The position numbers were made by a program, and so were the translations under genes. Shown here piece after piece: positions 34,550-44,025 of a stretch of DNA of 64,000 nt. Origin of the DNA: Streptomyces sp. NBC_01296 (GTDB lineage: Bacteria; Actinomycetota; Actinomycetes; Streptomycetales; Streptomycetaceae); the NCBI RefSeq assembly GCF_035984415.1, contig NZ_CP130720.1, positions 868,001 to 932,000 on the forward strand, written 5' to 3'. Numbering within the stretch: the first letter of the stretch is position 1; every line of letters starts with the position of its first letter. Below the pieces are notes generated by a model. That model had not been told where the DNA came from. It did no database searches and saw only the letters and a program-made list of their open reading frames with translations.

Positions 34550-36853
34550 TCAGGGAGCGGGAAGCCGGTCGGGGCCGGGCGCGGCGGTGGATGCGGTGGG
34601 CGGAGCCGGAGCGGTGGCGGCGGCCTGGGACCGGCCGCGCACGGGGGGTGTCGGGGTGCCCTCGATGTCCACCCGGGGGAGCATGCGGTCGAGCCGGGCG
34701 GGCAGCCACCAGTTGCGCTCGCCGAGCAGCACCATGCTGGTCGGGACGAGCAGTCCGCGGACGACGGTGGCGTCCAGGGCGACGGCCGTGGCCAGTCCGA
34801 TGCCGAACATCTTCACCACGGGGTCCTCGGAGAGCAGGTAGCTGAGGAACACACAGACCATGATCATCGCCGCCGAGGTGATGATCCGGGCCGTCCCTGC
34901 GAGTCCGTCGACCACGGCGCGCGTGTTGTCCCGGTGCCGGAGGTAGGACGCGCGCACGGCGCTCAGGAGGAACACCTCGTAGTCCATGGAGAGCCCGAAG
35001 AGCACCGCGAACATCAGCAGCGGGACGTATCCGGGTATCGGCACGGGGCCGTCGAGGCCGAGCGGGCCCGCCCCCCAGCCCCACTGGAACACGGCGGTCA
35101 GTACGCCGTACGAGGCCGCGACCGAGAGCAGGTTCATCACGGCCGCCTTGACCGCGACCACCGGTGCGCGGAAGGCGAGGAGGAGCAGCAGTCCGGCGAC
35201 GAGCACGACGGTGGCGATGATCGCCGGCAGCCGGGCGGCAAGCCGTGCGTTCAGGTCGGCCTGCGCGGCCGTCGGCCCGCCGACGTGGGTGGTGGCCCCG
35301 GTGTTGGCGGTGGCCCCGGGCAGGGCGCTGTCCCGCAGCCGGTCCACGAGCGCGACGGTGGCCGGGTCGCCCGGGCCGGTGGTGGGGGTGACCTGCCACA
35401 GGACGGTACGACCGTCCGGGCCGAGCCGGGCCGGGCTCACTGCGGCCACGCCGGGGGTCCGACCGAGGGTCTTGGTGACCGTCGAGACGCGGGGGTCGGA
35501 CGGTCCGTCGGCCGCCGTCGGCAAGGTCCCGGTCACCTGGAGGGGGCCGTTCACGCCCGGTCCGAAGGCCTCGGCCAGCTGCTCGTACGCGGTACGGCTC
35601 GACGTGCCGGCCGCCTTGTCCCCCGCGTCGAGCTGGCCGAACGTCAACCCGGCGGCCGGCGCGGCCAGTACGCCCACCAGGAGCAGGCTCGCGAGCAGAT
35701 AGCGCCAGGGACGGCCCGCCACGTGCGCGGCGAACCGCTGCCAGCGCACGCCCGCGGGGTCGGGCACCGGGTCCGTCCCGGTCGCGTCGGCCGCACCGGC
35801 TGCGTCGGGGGCAGGTTTCGCGGGGGCCGGCCGGTGGCCCGCCTTCCGGCCCAGCCGGTGGCCGAGCAGCGCGAGCAGGGCCGGCAGCAGGGTCAGGGCC
35901 GCGAGGACCGCGACGAGTACGGCGATCGCCGGGGCGAGCGCCAGCGCGTACAGCAGCGGCAGCCCGCCGAGCGCCAGACCCGCCAGCGCGGCGGCCACCG
36001 CGCAGCCGGCGAAGGCGGCGGCCTTGCCCGCACTCGCCGTGGTGTATCCGGCGGCGTCCACCACCCCGTGCCCCTCGGCCAGGAGCTCACGGAACCGCGT
36101 CAGGCAGAAGAGGGTGTAGTCGATGCCCACGCCGAGGCCGATCATCGCCGCGATCGTGGCGCCCGCCGAGGGCATGTCGAGGACGTGCCCGACCAGCCCG
36201 ATCGCCGAGAGCGAGATCACCAGCCCCACGATCCCGATCAGCAGGGGAAGGCCGGCCGCGAGGACCCTGCGCAGCCCGAGGAACAGGATGACCGCGGCCG
36301 CGGCGAGACCGATCAGCTCACTGTGGGCGGTGGACCCCTTGTCGGCGGCGGCCGCGAGGTCGCCGCCGGCCGTGACCTCGATGCCGGCCTGCCGGGCGGG
36401 CCCGGTGGCCGCCGACAGCACGGCCTCGCTGATCTTCGGGGTGATGTCGCGCCCGGTCACGTCCAGCCCGACCGATAGGTAGGCGGTGTGGCCGTCCGGG
36501 CTCATGGCCGCCAGGCCGGAAGGCCCGTACGGCGCGGCGGCGCTCACCACGTGGTCCACCCGGGCCACGTCCCGGGCCGCCGCCTCGACCGCCTGCTGCG
36601 CGGCGGCGGAGGTGAGCACGGGCCCGTCGGGGGCCGTGTGCAGGACGAGCGGCTGGTTGCCGGAGACGGGCCCGTGGAAGGACTCGGCCGCGTCCCGGGC
36701 CGCCTGGCTGTCGCTGCCGGGGATGGCCACCGCCTCGCTGGTGACCCGGCCGTGGAGCATCACGACGGCGGCGACGGCGATCGTCACGGCCGCCCAGACG
36801 GCAAGGATCCGTCTCGGTCTACGGGCACACCAGCGGCCCAGGGCAAGGAACAT
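34550..36853 (-). CDS. MMPL-family RND transporter
   Basis: A 767-residue integral membrane exporter with the MMPL plan: a first helix (ILAVWAAVTIAVAAVVML), an extracytoplasmic domain, six helices including GLGVGIDYTLFCL, a second soluble domain and a last helix block containing LFGLSMDYEVFLLS. The two Asp-Tyr pairs are the proton-relay positions of MmpL proteins. These pumps export lipids, siderophores or drugs. The start is ATG 36853. The gene is divergent from a TetR regulator, and two 7-bp-arm operators lie between them, so export is probably TetR-repressed. DUF2993 downstream supports an envelope-lipid link. Confidence 0.9.
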   Translation of the reverse strand: MFLALGRWCARRPRRILAVWAAVTIAVAAVVMLHGRVTSEAVAIPGSDSQAARDAAESFHGPVSGNQPLVLHTAPDGPVLTSAAAQQAVEAAARDVARVDHVVSAAAPYGPSGLAAMSPDGHTAYLSVGLDVTGRDITPKISEAVLSAATGPARQAGIEVTAGGDLAAAADKGSTAHSELIGLAAAAVILFLGLRRVLAAGLPLLIGIVGLVISLSAIGLVGHVLDMPSAGATIAAMIGLGVGIDYTLFCLTRFRELLAEGHGVVDAAGYTTASAGKAAAFAGCAVAAALAGLALGGLPLLYALALAPAIAVLVAVLAALTLLPALLALLGHRLGRKAGHRPAPAKPAPDAAGAADATGTDPVPDPAGVRWQRFAAHVAGRPWRYLLASLLLVGVLAAPAAGLTFGQLDAGDKAAGTSSRTAYEQLAEAFGPGVNGPLQVTGTLPTAADGPSDPRVSTVTKTLGRTPGVAAVSPARLGPDGRTVLWQVTPTTGPGDPATVALVDRLRDSALPGATANTGATTHVGGPTAAQADLNARLAARLPAIIATVVLVAGLLLLLAFRAPVVAVKAAVMNLLSVAASYGVLTAVFQWGWGAGPLGLDGPVPIPGYVPLLMFAVLFGLSMDYEVFLLSAVRASYLRHRDNTRAVVDGLAGTARIITSAAMIMVCVFLSYLLSEDPVVKMFGIGLATAVALDATVVRGLLVPTSMVLLGERNWWLPARLDRMLPRVDIEGTPTPPVRGRSQAAATAPAPPTASTAAPGPDRLPAP

Positions 36854-36882
36854 CGTGCTGCGTTTCCCTCCACGAATGAAGT

Positions 36883-36923
36883 TGCACTCTGAGTGCACAT
36901 TCACCGTTGCACTTGGAGTGCAA
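36883..36923. promoter_or_regulatory. Twin TetR-type operators between MMPL and tetR genes
   Basis: Two palindromes share the half-site TGCACT: TGCACTC T GAGTGCA at 36883-36897 and TTGCACT TGG AGTGCAA at 36907-36923, with centres 25 bases apart. They fill the 98-base gap between the divergent genes. On the minus strand a TTGACA hexamer (36927-36932) lies beside the second site. Confidence 0.75.
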
Positions 36924-36951
36924 TAATGTCAATCGGAGAGAGGAGCCCCAG

Positions 36952-37629
36952 GTGGGACGGCACCCCGAGCAGGACACCCCGCAGCGGCCGGAGCACGGCA
37001 GCCCGCCGGCCGCGGGCGCCACGGACGGCCGGACCGAGCGCGGCCGGCAGACCCGCGAGAAGATCGCCGATGCACTGCTCGTGCTCCTCGACGAAGGCAT
37101 GACGGACTTCCCCGCCGAGCGGGTGGCCCGGTACGCGGAGGTCTCGCGGCGGTCGGTGTTCCACCATTTCGACGACATGGCCCAGCTCGTGGACACCGCC
37201 ATCACCCGGCGCCTGGAACAACTGGCGGAGCAGATAAGGCCGTTGCCCACCGAGGGGCCGCGCGCCGACCGAGTGGCGGCCCTGGTCGAACAGCGGGCCC
37301 GGATCCTCGAATGGATCACCCCGGCACGGCTGGCGATGATCCGCATGGACCACCCCTCGGAGCGCATCCGTCAGGTGACCGAGGAGACCTTCGCCGACGC
37401 TCGCCGACGCATGGAAGCCGTGCTCGCCGAGGAACTCGGCCGGCTGTCCGGCCGGCGGCGTACGGACCTGGCCAACGGGCTCGACGCGGTGACCACGTGG
37501 GGGGCCTGGCACCACTGGCGTTCCACCGGGCTCGGCCCCGAGGAGGCGCGGCACGCCATGGAGGCCACCGTACTGATCCTGCTCGCCTCGGTCGACCCGC
37601 CCGCGGCGGCCCCGCAGGGGTCTGCGTGA
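36952..37629 (+). CDS. TetR/AcrR-family regulator
   Basis: A 225-residue protein with a TetR helix-turn-helix (REKIADALLVLLDEGMTDFP, then VARYAEVSRRSVFHHFDDMAQL, about residues 35-80) and a helical ligand-binding C-terminus. It probably represses the divergent MMPL exporter through the twin operators just upstream and controls itself. GTG 36952 is chosen because GAGAGGAG lies 6 bases upstream. The longer TTG-start frame from 36907 would place the operator inside the coding region and has no ribosome site. Confidence 0.88.
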   Translation: MGRHPEQDTPQRPEHGSPPAAGATDGRTERGRQTREKIADALLVLLDEGMTDFPAERVARYAEVSRRSVFHHFDDMAQLVDTAITRRLEQLAEQIRPLPTEGPRADRVAALVEQRARILEWITPARLAMIRMDHPSERIRQVTEETFADARRRMEAVLAEELGRLSGRRRTDLANGLDAVTTWGAWHHWRSTGLGPEEARHAMEATVLILLASVDPPAAAPQGSA

Positions 37630-37640
37630 CGCACGCAAAA

Positions 37641-37667
37641 GCCGGGCCCGTGGGTCACGGGCCCGGC
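37641..37667. terminator. Strong terminator, 12-bp stem
   Basis: A perfect 12-bp stem (GCCGGGCCCGTG / CACGGGCCCGGC) with a 3-base loop. The AAAA just before it on the plus strand gives a TTTT tract on the minus strand, so it is a classic intrinsic terminator for the 2-MIB operon and can also stop tetR transcripts. Confidence 0.85.
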
Positions 37668-37690
37668 TGCCCTTGCGGGCTCGCTGCGGA

Positions 37691-38587
37691 TCAGACGCGG
37701 TCGGCCGCGATCAGGACGTACTGGAACGAGCCGTCCTTGTAGGAGTTGATGAACGCCTCTTCAATACCGGTGACCAGGGAGGACGTGGCCCGCAGCTCCC
37801 AGTAGGGCAGGGTCGCGGGCGTCAGGTCGATGACGGCCTGCGGTACGAGGCGGTTGTCGGCCATGGCCCGCATGTACTCCCGGCGGGAGTGGATGTTGCA
37901 TTCGAAGTGCGCGTTGATCTGGGACACCCACTTCGAGGGCTGGCCGTACCGGGGGTTCCAGCATCCGGTGATCGTCACGTAGCGGCCCCCGACGGCGAGC
38001 ACGCGGGAATGCTCGGCGAACAGGTCGTGCAGGTCGACGTACATGCTCGACTCGTTGTTCCACGAGCCCGCGGCCTGCCCCGTCTCGAACGGCATGTCCA
38101 GCATGTTGCAGACGCGGGCGCGGACCGAGTCCTCGATGCCGAGTTCGCGGGCGCGCTCGTTCGCGAACTCGGCCTGCTTGGCGGACAGCGTGACGCCCTC
38201 GACCTTGCATCCGAACCGCTGGTGGGCCATGACCGACGAGCCGCCGCGGCCGCAGCCGGCGTCCACGAGCATGTCGCCGTGGCCGATGGCGCCCAGGTGG
38301 TCCAGAAGGACGTCGGTCTGCGCCGACTCCAGGCGGTGGAGCTCGGCGACCAGCTTCTTCTCGTATGCGCTGTCGTCGGTGTCCCCGAGGGCTGCGTGGT
38401 CGACGTCACCGATGCCGTAGTGGTGGTGGTAGAGGCCGTCGACGTCGCCGAGACGCAGGTTCACCGGCCTGGCCTCGTGGTCCCAGTAACGGGCGATGTC
38501 ACCCTGGTAGGGCGTCGCCGGGGCCGGAATGAACGCCGAGGTGGCAGCGGCAACGGCGGGGGCAATGGTGAGATCGGTGTTGGTCAC
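37691..38587 (-). CDS. Geranyl diphosphate 2-C-methyltransferase (2-MIB biosynthesis)
   Basis: A 298-residue SAM-dependent C-methyltransferase. It matches the 2-MIB pathway enzyme (SCO7701 type) in layout: N-terminal YQGDIARYWDHEARPVNLRL, motif I VDAGCGRGGSSVMA, then GVTLSAKQAEFAN, and an active-site region NNESSMYVDLHDLF. It methylates C2 of geranyl diphosphate, giving 2-methyl-GPP, which the synthase encoded just upstream cyclises to the earthy odorant 2-methylisoborneol. It is the third gene of the shell, synthase, methyltransferase operon and is followed by a strong terminator. Confidence 0.93.
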   Translation of the reverse strand: MTNTDLTIAPAVAAATSAFIPAPATPYQGDIARYWDHEARPVNLRLGDVDGLYHHHYGIGDVDHAALGDTDDSAYEKKLVAELHRLESAQTDVLLDHLGAIGHGDMLVDAGCGRGGSSVMAHQRFGCKVEGVTLSAKQAEFANERARELGIEDSVRARVCNMLDMPFETGQAAGSWNNESSMYVDLHDLFAEHSRVLAVGGRYVTITGCWNPRYGQPSKWVSQINAHFECNIHSRREYMRAMADNRLVPQAVIDLTPATLPYWELRATSSLVTGIEEAFINSYKDGSFQYVLIAADRV

Positions 38588-38601
38588 TTATAAATCCATC
38601 C

Positions 38602-39849
38602 TTACCAGAAGTCGGGCAGGCTGTAGCGGTAGGTATTGGTCTGGTGCCAGTAGTGGTTGCCGTCGACCCACGCGGCCACGCCCTTCAGGAAGCGCAGCAC
38701 GCTCGGGACGGGGCAGGCGGCGGCCAGTTCGGCGGCCGCGGCCTCGAAGGCGTGCATGAGGTCGTTGTGGACCTCGACCGCCTTCAGATAGGCCTCGCGG
38801 ACGGAGCAGCCCTCGCGCTCCGCGATCACCACGGGCAGGTTCAGGTGCCGGCCGGGGCTGGCGAGCTCCTTGGTGTAGGAGTACAGGTCGTTGACGATGG
38901 TGGTCGCGTTCCCGGCGAGCGCGATGACCCGTTGCATGGCGGGCTGGGCATGCAGGTCCGCCGGCAGTTCGTAGCCGCCGACGGTGTCGGTGATGGTGGG
39001 GCAGGGGCGGAAGTTGTTGAACTGGCGCATCGACAGGTACTCCCACACCTCCGGGACGTAGTCCGTCTCGGCCCAGGCGGCCTCGGCGAGGTACCCCAGG
39101 TGCAGACGGGCCATGTCGTGCCGGAACCGGTCGGCCTGGGAGGCGGTGGCCTCCTGGCCGAAGTACTCCATGGCCGATCGGTAGGCGCGCCGCGGGGCGT
39201 CCGAGTGGAGCGACTGCGCCCACTGCGGCTGGTACTCCGTCGTGGTGTGGAGGGGGTCGAGGGCGGTGTGCGCCAGCAGCAGGCGTCCGCCGAGGCCGAC
39301 GGGCGAGCCCCCGTGGTCCTCGCAGTAGCAGTCGTCGACGACGTTCTCGGCGACCATCAGCCGCGTGGCGAGCATCAGGTGGTCGAGGGTGGGGGCGTCC
39401 GGATGACAGGCGACCATGTAGCGGCCCACGGAAAAGCCGTCGAACTGGTCCTCCCACTCCGGGGGGTACAGCTCGACCTCGTCCACCGCCCACGCCTTGA
39501 TCCTGTGGCTCAGCTCCTCGACCCGTACGGGGTCGGGTTCCGGCACCGGGTGGTGGTAGAGACCCGGGATCGGACGGCCCGCCACCGGGGGCTCCTCCTC
39601 GGGCGCGGGCGGCTCCCCGCGCCGGGCCAGGGACAGCCCCGCCGAACCCAGACCGCTGGGGCCGCGCAGGATCCGCTCCAGGGCGGGGCCCGGCGTGCCC
39701 ACCGGGGCCGAGGGCTGGGCGGGCGGGGCGAACAGGGCAGGCCGGACGCAGCCGACGGCTTCGATGCCGCGGCCGTGACCGTGGGCCCCGAAGCGGGCCG
39801 CGGCTGCAGGCAGACTCGACTGCAGAGGGGAAGGCCCGGGATCGGGCAT
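38602..39849 (-). CDS. 2-Methylisoborneol synthase
   Basis: A 415-residue class I terpene cyclase of the 2-MIB synthase type. The aspartate-rich motif is DDCYCED and the second metal motif is NDLYSYTKE, both as in the characterised enzymes (SCO7700 type). The N-terminal 95 residues or so are Pro/Ala/Gly-rich and look disordered; in related systems this tail loads the enzyme into the encapsulin shell. It cyclises 2-methyl-GPP to 2-methylisoborneol, a monoterpene alcohol. It lies 128 bases after the shell gene and 14 bases before the methyltransferase gene on the same strand. Confidence 0.95.
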   Translation of the reverse strand: MPDPGPSPLQSSLPAAAARFGAHGHGRGIEAVGCVRPALFAPPAQPSAPVGTPGPALERILRGPSGLGSAGLSLARRGEPPAPEEEPPVAGRPIPGLYHHPVPEPDPVRVEELSHRIKAWAVDEVELYPPEWEDQFDGFSVGRYMVACHPDAPTLDHLMLATRLMVAENVVDDCYCEDHGGSPVGLGGRLLLAHTALDPLHTTTEYQPQWAQSLHSDAPRRAYRSAMEYFGQEATASQADRFRHDMARLHLGYLAEAAWAETDYVPEVWEYLSMRQFNNFRPCPTITDTVGGYELPADLHAQPAMQRVIALAGNATTIVNDLYSYTKELASPGRHLNLPVVIAEREGCSVREAYLKAVEVHNDLMHAFEAAAAELAAACPVPSVLRFLKGVAAWVDGNHYWHQTNTYRYSLPDFW

Positions 39850-39977
39850 CCGTAACTCCTTGGTGAGGTGGTTGGGCCGTCCCGGATCCCGGGCATGCCC
39901 GGCCGGCCCGGGAGGGCCCGGGCCGTGGCCGGCGTGGCTGTCGTGGCCGCCGTGAAGTGGCCGTGGGGCAGGTCCGC

Positions 39978-41387
39978 TCAGTCGTGCCTGCGGGCGATCT
40001 GCACGTTCTCGAGCACACCGAGCGCGTCGGGCACCAGGACGGCGGCGGAGTAGTAGGTGGAGACCAGGTAGGAGATGATCGACCTCTCGTCGATGCCCAT
40101 GAAGCGCACCGACAGGCCCGGCTCGTACTCCTCCGGCAGACCGGTCTGGCGCAGGCCGATGACGCCCTGGTTGTCCTCGCCGGTTCGCATCACCAGGATC
40201 GAGCTGGTGTTCTCCTTGCTGATCGGGATCTTGTTGCAGGGCAGGATCGGGACCCCGCGCCAGGCCGGGACCTGCTGTCCCCCGAGGTCGACGTGGTCGG
40301 GGTAGAGCCCGCGGGCGTTGAACTCACGCCCGATCGCCGCGATGGTCTTGGGGTGGGCGAGGAAGAGCTTGGAGCCGCGGCGGCGACAGAGCAGCTCGTC
40401 GAGGTCGTCCGGGGTCGGCGGGCCGGAGTGGGTCTGGATCCGCTGCTTGAAGTCGGCGTTGTGGAGCAGGCCGAACTCCCGGTTGTTGACCAGCTCGTGC
40501 TCCTGGCGCTCGCGCAGCGCCTCGATGGTGAGCCTGAGCTGCTCCTCCGTCTGGTTCATCGGCTCGTTGTAGAGGTCGGCGACCCTCGTGTGGACCCGCA
40601 GCACCGTCTGCGCGATGGAGAGTTCGTATTCGCGCGGGTGGGGCTCGTAGTCGACGAAGGTGCCGGGCAGCTCGGGCTCGCCGGTGTGGCCGGCGGACAT
40701 CGCGATCTCGGCCTCGCCGTGCTTGTTCTGCCGCTGCTGCGGAAGCGAGCCGAACCGCTCTACGTGGGCCCGGAGGTGCGGCGCCGAGGACAGGACGGCG
40801 GCGAAGTCCGAGCGGGACAGCGTGAGCAGGGTGCCGGGCGTGGCGGCGGTGGCGGTGTAGTCCCAGCCCCCGGCACCGTCCAGCAGGGCGTTCTCGCCGA
40901 ACCGGTCGCCGTCGGCGAGCACGGCTACGGCGACCTCGTCCCCGTACTTGCCGACGGCGGTCTGGTTGACCCGGCCGTGGGCGATCAGGTGGATCTCGTT
41001 CGCGGGGGTGCCGCGCTCGACGAGCACCTCACCGGCGCGGAAGTCGCGCTGGACGCACCGGCCGGCGAGCGCGGTCAGCACGTCCATGTCGTCGAAGCCG
41101 CGCAGCATGGCGAGTTCGCCGAGCTCGCGGGGGATCACCCGGACCTGGGCACCGTCCTGGACGAAGTCGATGCGCCCGTCGCCGACGGTGTAGGTCAGCC
41201 GCCGGTTCACCCGGTACGTGCCGCCCTTGGTCTCCACCCAGGGGAGCATCTTCAGCAGCCAGCGGGAGGTGATCTCCTGCATCTGCGGGGCGGACTTGGT
41301 CGTGGTGGCAAGGTTGCGGGCGGCCGCCGTGCCCAGGCTGGTCTGCGGAGGCTCGAGCTGCGCCTCCGGGCTGGTGTCCACGGTCAT
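39978..41387 (-). CDS. Family 2B encapsulin shell protein with cyclic-nucleotide-binding domain
   Basis: A 469-residue protein. An HK97-type shell fold is interrupted by a cyclic-nucleotide-binding domain at about residues 90-210 ([33 protein letters not shown] as the phosphate-binding cassette). Shell segments include [20 protein letters not shown] near the start and the C-terminal [19 protein letters not shown] and [19 protein letters not shown]. Family 2B encapsulins form icosahedral compartments and are encoded beside 2-MIB synthase in streptomycetes (the SCO7699 position). The synthase is the expected cargo. ATG 41387 has AAGGAG upstream. The cyclic-nucleotide domain suggests ligand-controlled pores or access. 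Confidence 0.92.
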   Translation of the reverse strand: MTVDTSPEAQLEPPQTSLGTAAARNLATTTKSAPQMQEITSRWLLKMLPWVETKGGTYRVNRRLTYTVGDGRIDFVQDGAQVRVIPRELGELAMLRGFDDMDVLTALAGRCVQRDFRAGEVLVERGTPANEIHLIAHGRVNQTAVGKYGDEVAVAVLADGDRFGENALLDGAGGWDYTATAATPGTLLTLSRSDFAAVLSSAPHLRAHVERFGSLPQQRQNKHGEAEIAMSAGHTGEPELPGTFVDYEPHPREYELSIAQTVLRVHTRVADLYNEPMNQTEEQLRLTIEALRERQEHELVNNREFGLLHNADFKQRIQTHSGPPTPDDLDELLCRRRGSKLFLAHPKTIAAIGREFNARGLYPDHVDLGGQQVPAWRGVPILPCNKIPISKENTSSILVMRTGEDNQGVIGLRQTGLPEEYEPGLSVRFMGIDERSIISYLVSTYYSAAVLVPDALGVLENVQIARRHD

Positions 41388-41643
41388 CGGGCTGGTTCTC
41401 CTTCGTAAGGGCGGTGAACGGCATGCGGGCACACGTCACCGGTGAAAGAAGAAAGAAGGGGGCGAATATCCGGGCATTCCGACCGGATCCGGGAGCACAC
41501 TAACCGTCGGAGCAGCAGATCAGCCCGGGAAGTCACTGCCATTACCTCGATGCGGTGATCTTGCGGCAGGGCGTTTACGGCTCGCTTCGGCGAGGTTCGA
41601 ACCCGGTCGAACATCTGCCCTCCGGGCCCGACCTGACCAATCG
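41388..41643. other. Upstream region of the 2-MIB operon
   Basis: A 256-base gap with no gene. It carries two short palindromes, CCGGATCCGG (41483-41492) and TTCGA/TCGAA separated by 6 bases near 41597. I could not place a convincing -35/-10 pair for the minus-strand 2-MIB operon. Confidence 0.4.
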
Positions 41644-42768
41644 TCACCGATCGACGAGGAACATCGCCGCGTCGTCCGCCAGGCGGTCCTGGGTGTGGCG
41701 GAGCAGTCTCCGGTGCAGTTGGTCCAGGAACTCCTGCGGACCGAGTGCGGGCATCGCGGTCACCGCCTCCATCGCCTCGGGCAGGGCGAAGAAGTCGTTG
41801 CCGCCGTTGCGCGCTTCGATGACGCCGTCGGTGTACAGGAGCAGACGGTCCCCGGGTGCGAAGGAATAGCGGTCCGCCCTGCCGGGGGGACCGGTGATGA
41901 ACTCGGCCAGTCCGAGCGGCGGCAGCGGGCAGGTGGGCATCAGGGCGCCGGCCGTTCCGTCCCGCAGGAGCAGCGGAGGCGGATGGCCGCGGTTGACGAC
42001 CTCGACGACGGGCCCGTCCGGCACCTGGGCCACCAGCGCGGTGACGAAACCCTCCACGAGTACGTCCGGTGCGATCACGCCGGGCACGGCATCGCGCAGC
42101 AGTGCCGCCTCGCAGCGGTGGATGACCCCCACCAGTTCGTCCTCGTAGTGCACGGCCTCCCGGAACGCGCCGAGCACGGCCGCGGCCGCCCGGACCGCCG
42201 GCAGCCCCTTGCCCCGGACGTCACCGACGATCACGCGGACCCCGTACTTCGTCTGTACGGCCTCGTACAGATCGCCTCCGATCTGCGCCCCGGTCTCGGC
42301 CGCGAGGTACATGCCGGCCACGCGTAGGGGGCCCAGCCGGGCCGGTACGGGCCGCAGCACGGCCTCCTGCGCCGCCACGGCGATCCGGCGGACCTGTTCG
42401 AGCTCGCCCTCCCGCCGCCTGCGGGCGGTACTGCTCGTCGCGAGGCTCGCCAGCGACACCAGGAAGAGGGCCAGGAAGTTGGTGTAGACCTGCTGGCTGC
42501 CCCACGCCCCGTTGTAGGTGGCGGTGGTCACGCTCACGGCCACGGCCAGCGCCACCGCCGCCAGGGTGCCCTTGGGGCCCATGGTCACCGCGGCCAGCGC
42601 CGGCGTCGCGACCAGGAGGGGGCCGGTGTACAGCACGTGCAGGGGCGTGAATTCGATGAGCAGCACCGAGAGCGCGATCACGAAGGGCAGACACTCCGCG
42701 AGTACGAAAAGGGCCTGGTGGTAGCCGCCGGCTCCCGGCCGGGGAGGTGAGCGGAAGGGCACCCGCAT
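41644..42768 (-). CDS. Membrane-anchored SpoIIE (PP2C) phosphatase
   Basis: A 374-residue protein. Four or so N-terminal hydrophobic helices (LFVLAECLPFVIALSVLLIE, PLLVATPALAAVTMG, TLAAVALAVAVSVTTA, FLALFLVSLASLA; residues about 20-115) precede a SpoIIE phosphatase domain with AQIGGDLYEAV, VIVGDVRGKG, NRGHPPPLLL and LYTDGVIEARN, the metal and active-site blocks. It is probably a membrane sensor acting on an anti-anti-sigma protein. ATG 42768 is the best start, though its ribosome site is weak. It lies upstream of the 2-MIB operon on the same strand, separated by 256 bases; a functional link is not shown. Confidence 0.85.
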   Translation of the reverse strand: MRVPFRSPPRPGAGGYHQALFVLAECLPFVIALSVLLIEFTPLHVLYTGPLLVATPALAAVTMGPKGTLAAVALAVAVSVTTATYNGAWGSQQVYTNFLALFLVSLASLATSSTARRRREGELEQVRRIAVAAQEAVLRPVPARLGPLRVAGMYLAAETGAQIGGDLYEAVQTKYGVRVIVGDVRGKGLPAVRAAAAVLGAFREAVHYEDELVGVIHRCEAALLRDAVPGVIAPDVLVEGFVTALVAQVPDGPVVEVVNRGHPPPLLLRDGTAGALMPTCPLPPLGLAEFITGPPGRADRYSFAPGDRLLLYTDGVIEARNGGNDFFALPEAMEAVTAMPALGPQEFLDQLHRRLLRHTQDRLADDAAMFLVDR

Positions 42769-42942
42769 GGATCCAGCCTGCGCCGTCGGAGCTGTTTGCC
42801 GCCACCGTTCGCCCGCGCGGGGCCTCTCAGGCGTAGGGACCGGGGCCGCCGGGCATGTGATGCCGTGCGGGCGTCGGGGCGCTCGTCCCCCGGTCCCGCC
42901 CCAGGGCGAGGGCCCCTGCGAGCCTTGGAGCGCCGAGTTCGG

Positions 42943-43920
42943 ATGAGCAGCAGCCCCGCGGACGACCGGACGCCGCCGACACCGCCGCCGGCCCCTGCCG
43001 GCAGTGAGCCTGCGGTCTCCCGTCAGGAGTTCGACGCCCTCTTCGCCTCGGTCCGCACGTGGGGCCGCTGGGCCCCGGCCGACCGCGGCGCCTGGAACCG
43101 GGTCACCCCGGACCACGTACGGCGGGCCGCCGCCCTGATCCGTTCCGGTACGGCGGTCCCGCTGGGCCTGCCCTGGGACACCCGGCCCGGACCGGACAAC
43201 GCCAAGCCGGCCCTGCACTACATGTCCGATCTCGGTGACGTGGAAGCCCCGGAACCCTCCACGTACAAGGACTTCATCGGCGTCGACTACCACGGCAAGG
43301 CCGTGAGCCACCTGGACGCCCTGTCGCACGTCGCGTACGGCGGGCGGCTCTACGACGGCCGCCCGGCGCGTGAGGCCGTCGGCGCCGCAGGGGCGCGCTT
43401 CGGCTCGGTGGCGGCGCTCGGCCCCCTCGTCACCAAGGGGGTGCTCCTCGATCTGCCGGCCGTCCTCGGGGTCGACTGGCTGGAGCCCGGGCACGCGGTC
43501 CGTGCGCGGGACGTCGTCGCCGCGGAGCGGGCACTGGGTGTGACGATCGACGACGGCTGCGCGGTGCTGCTGCGCTCGGGCCGCTTCCGGCGCAGCCGGG
43601 AGATCGGCCCGTGGGACTCGGACGCCGCGAGCGCGGGCTTGCACGTGGACGCCGTGCCCCTGCTGGCCGAGCGCGCCGTCGCGCTGCTCGGCGGCGACGG
43701 GGACAGCGACCTGCGCCCCTCGCCGGTCGAGGGCGTCCACTCCCCCGTCCACGCCCTCGCCGTGGCGGCCATGGGGGTGCCGCTGCTGGACAACCTGGAC
43801 CTCGAGGCGCTCTCCGCCGCCTGCGCCGAGGCGGGGCGGTACGAGTTCATGATCGTCGTGACGCCGCTGAACGTGCCGGGCGGGACGGGCTCGCCGGTCA
43901 ATCCGGTCGGGATCCTCTGA
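42943..43920 (+). CDS. Cyclase-family protein (metal-dependent amidohydrolase-like)
   Basis: A 325-residue protein of the kynurenine formamidase/cyclase family (Pfam Cyclase). The metal-binding motif appears as HGKAVSHLDALSH (H-x4-H-x-D-x3-H), close to the HxGTHxDxxxH consensus, followed by KGVLLDLPAVLG and a late GVHSPVHALAVAAMGVPLLD block. Family members hydrolyse formamides, cyclic imides or isatin, or close polyketide rings; the substrate here is not clear. ATG 42943 has GGAG about 12 bases upstream. The gene stands alone, divergent from the SpoIIE phosphatase. Confidence 0.82.
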   Translation: MSSSPADDRTPPTPPPAPAGSEPAVSRQEFDALFASVRTWGRWAPADRGAWNRVTPDHVRRAAALIRSGTAVPLGLPWDTRPGPDNAKPALHYMSDLGDVEAPEPSTYKDFIGVDYHGKAVSHLDALSHVAYGGRLYDGRPAREAVGAAGARFGSVAALGPLVTKGVLLDLPAVLGVDWLEPGHAVRARDVVAAERALGVTIDDGCAVLLRSGRFRRSREIGPWDSDAASAGLHVDAVPLLAERAVALLGGDGDSDLRPSPVEGVHSPVHALAVAAMGVPLLDNLDLEALSAACAEAGRYEFMIVVTPLNVPGGTGSPVNPVGIL

Positions 43921-44025
43921 TTCGAATGATCCGAATAAACCGGGAGGAATATACTCGAAAGACGCTTACTCGGGGCAAGTGCTCCGGTACGACCGAGGCT
44001 GAGGTGGCCCGGTGAAGGAGAAGTG

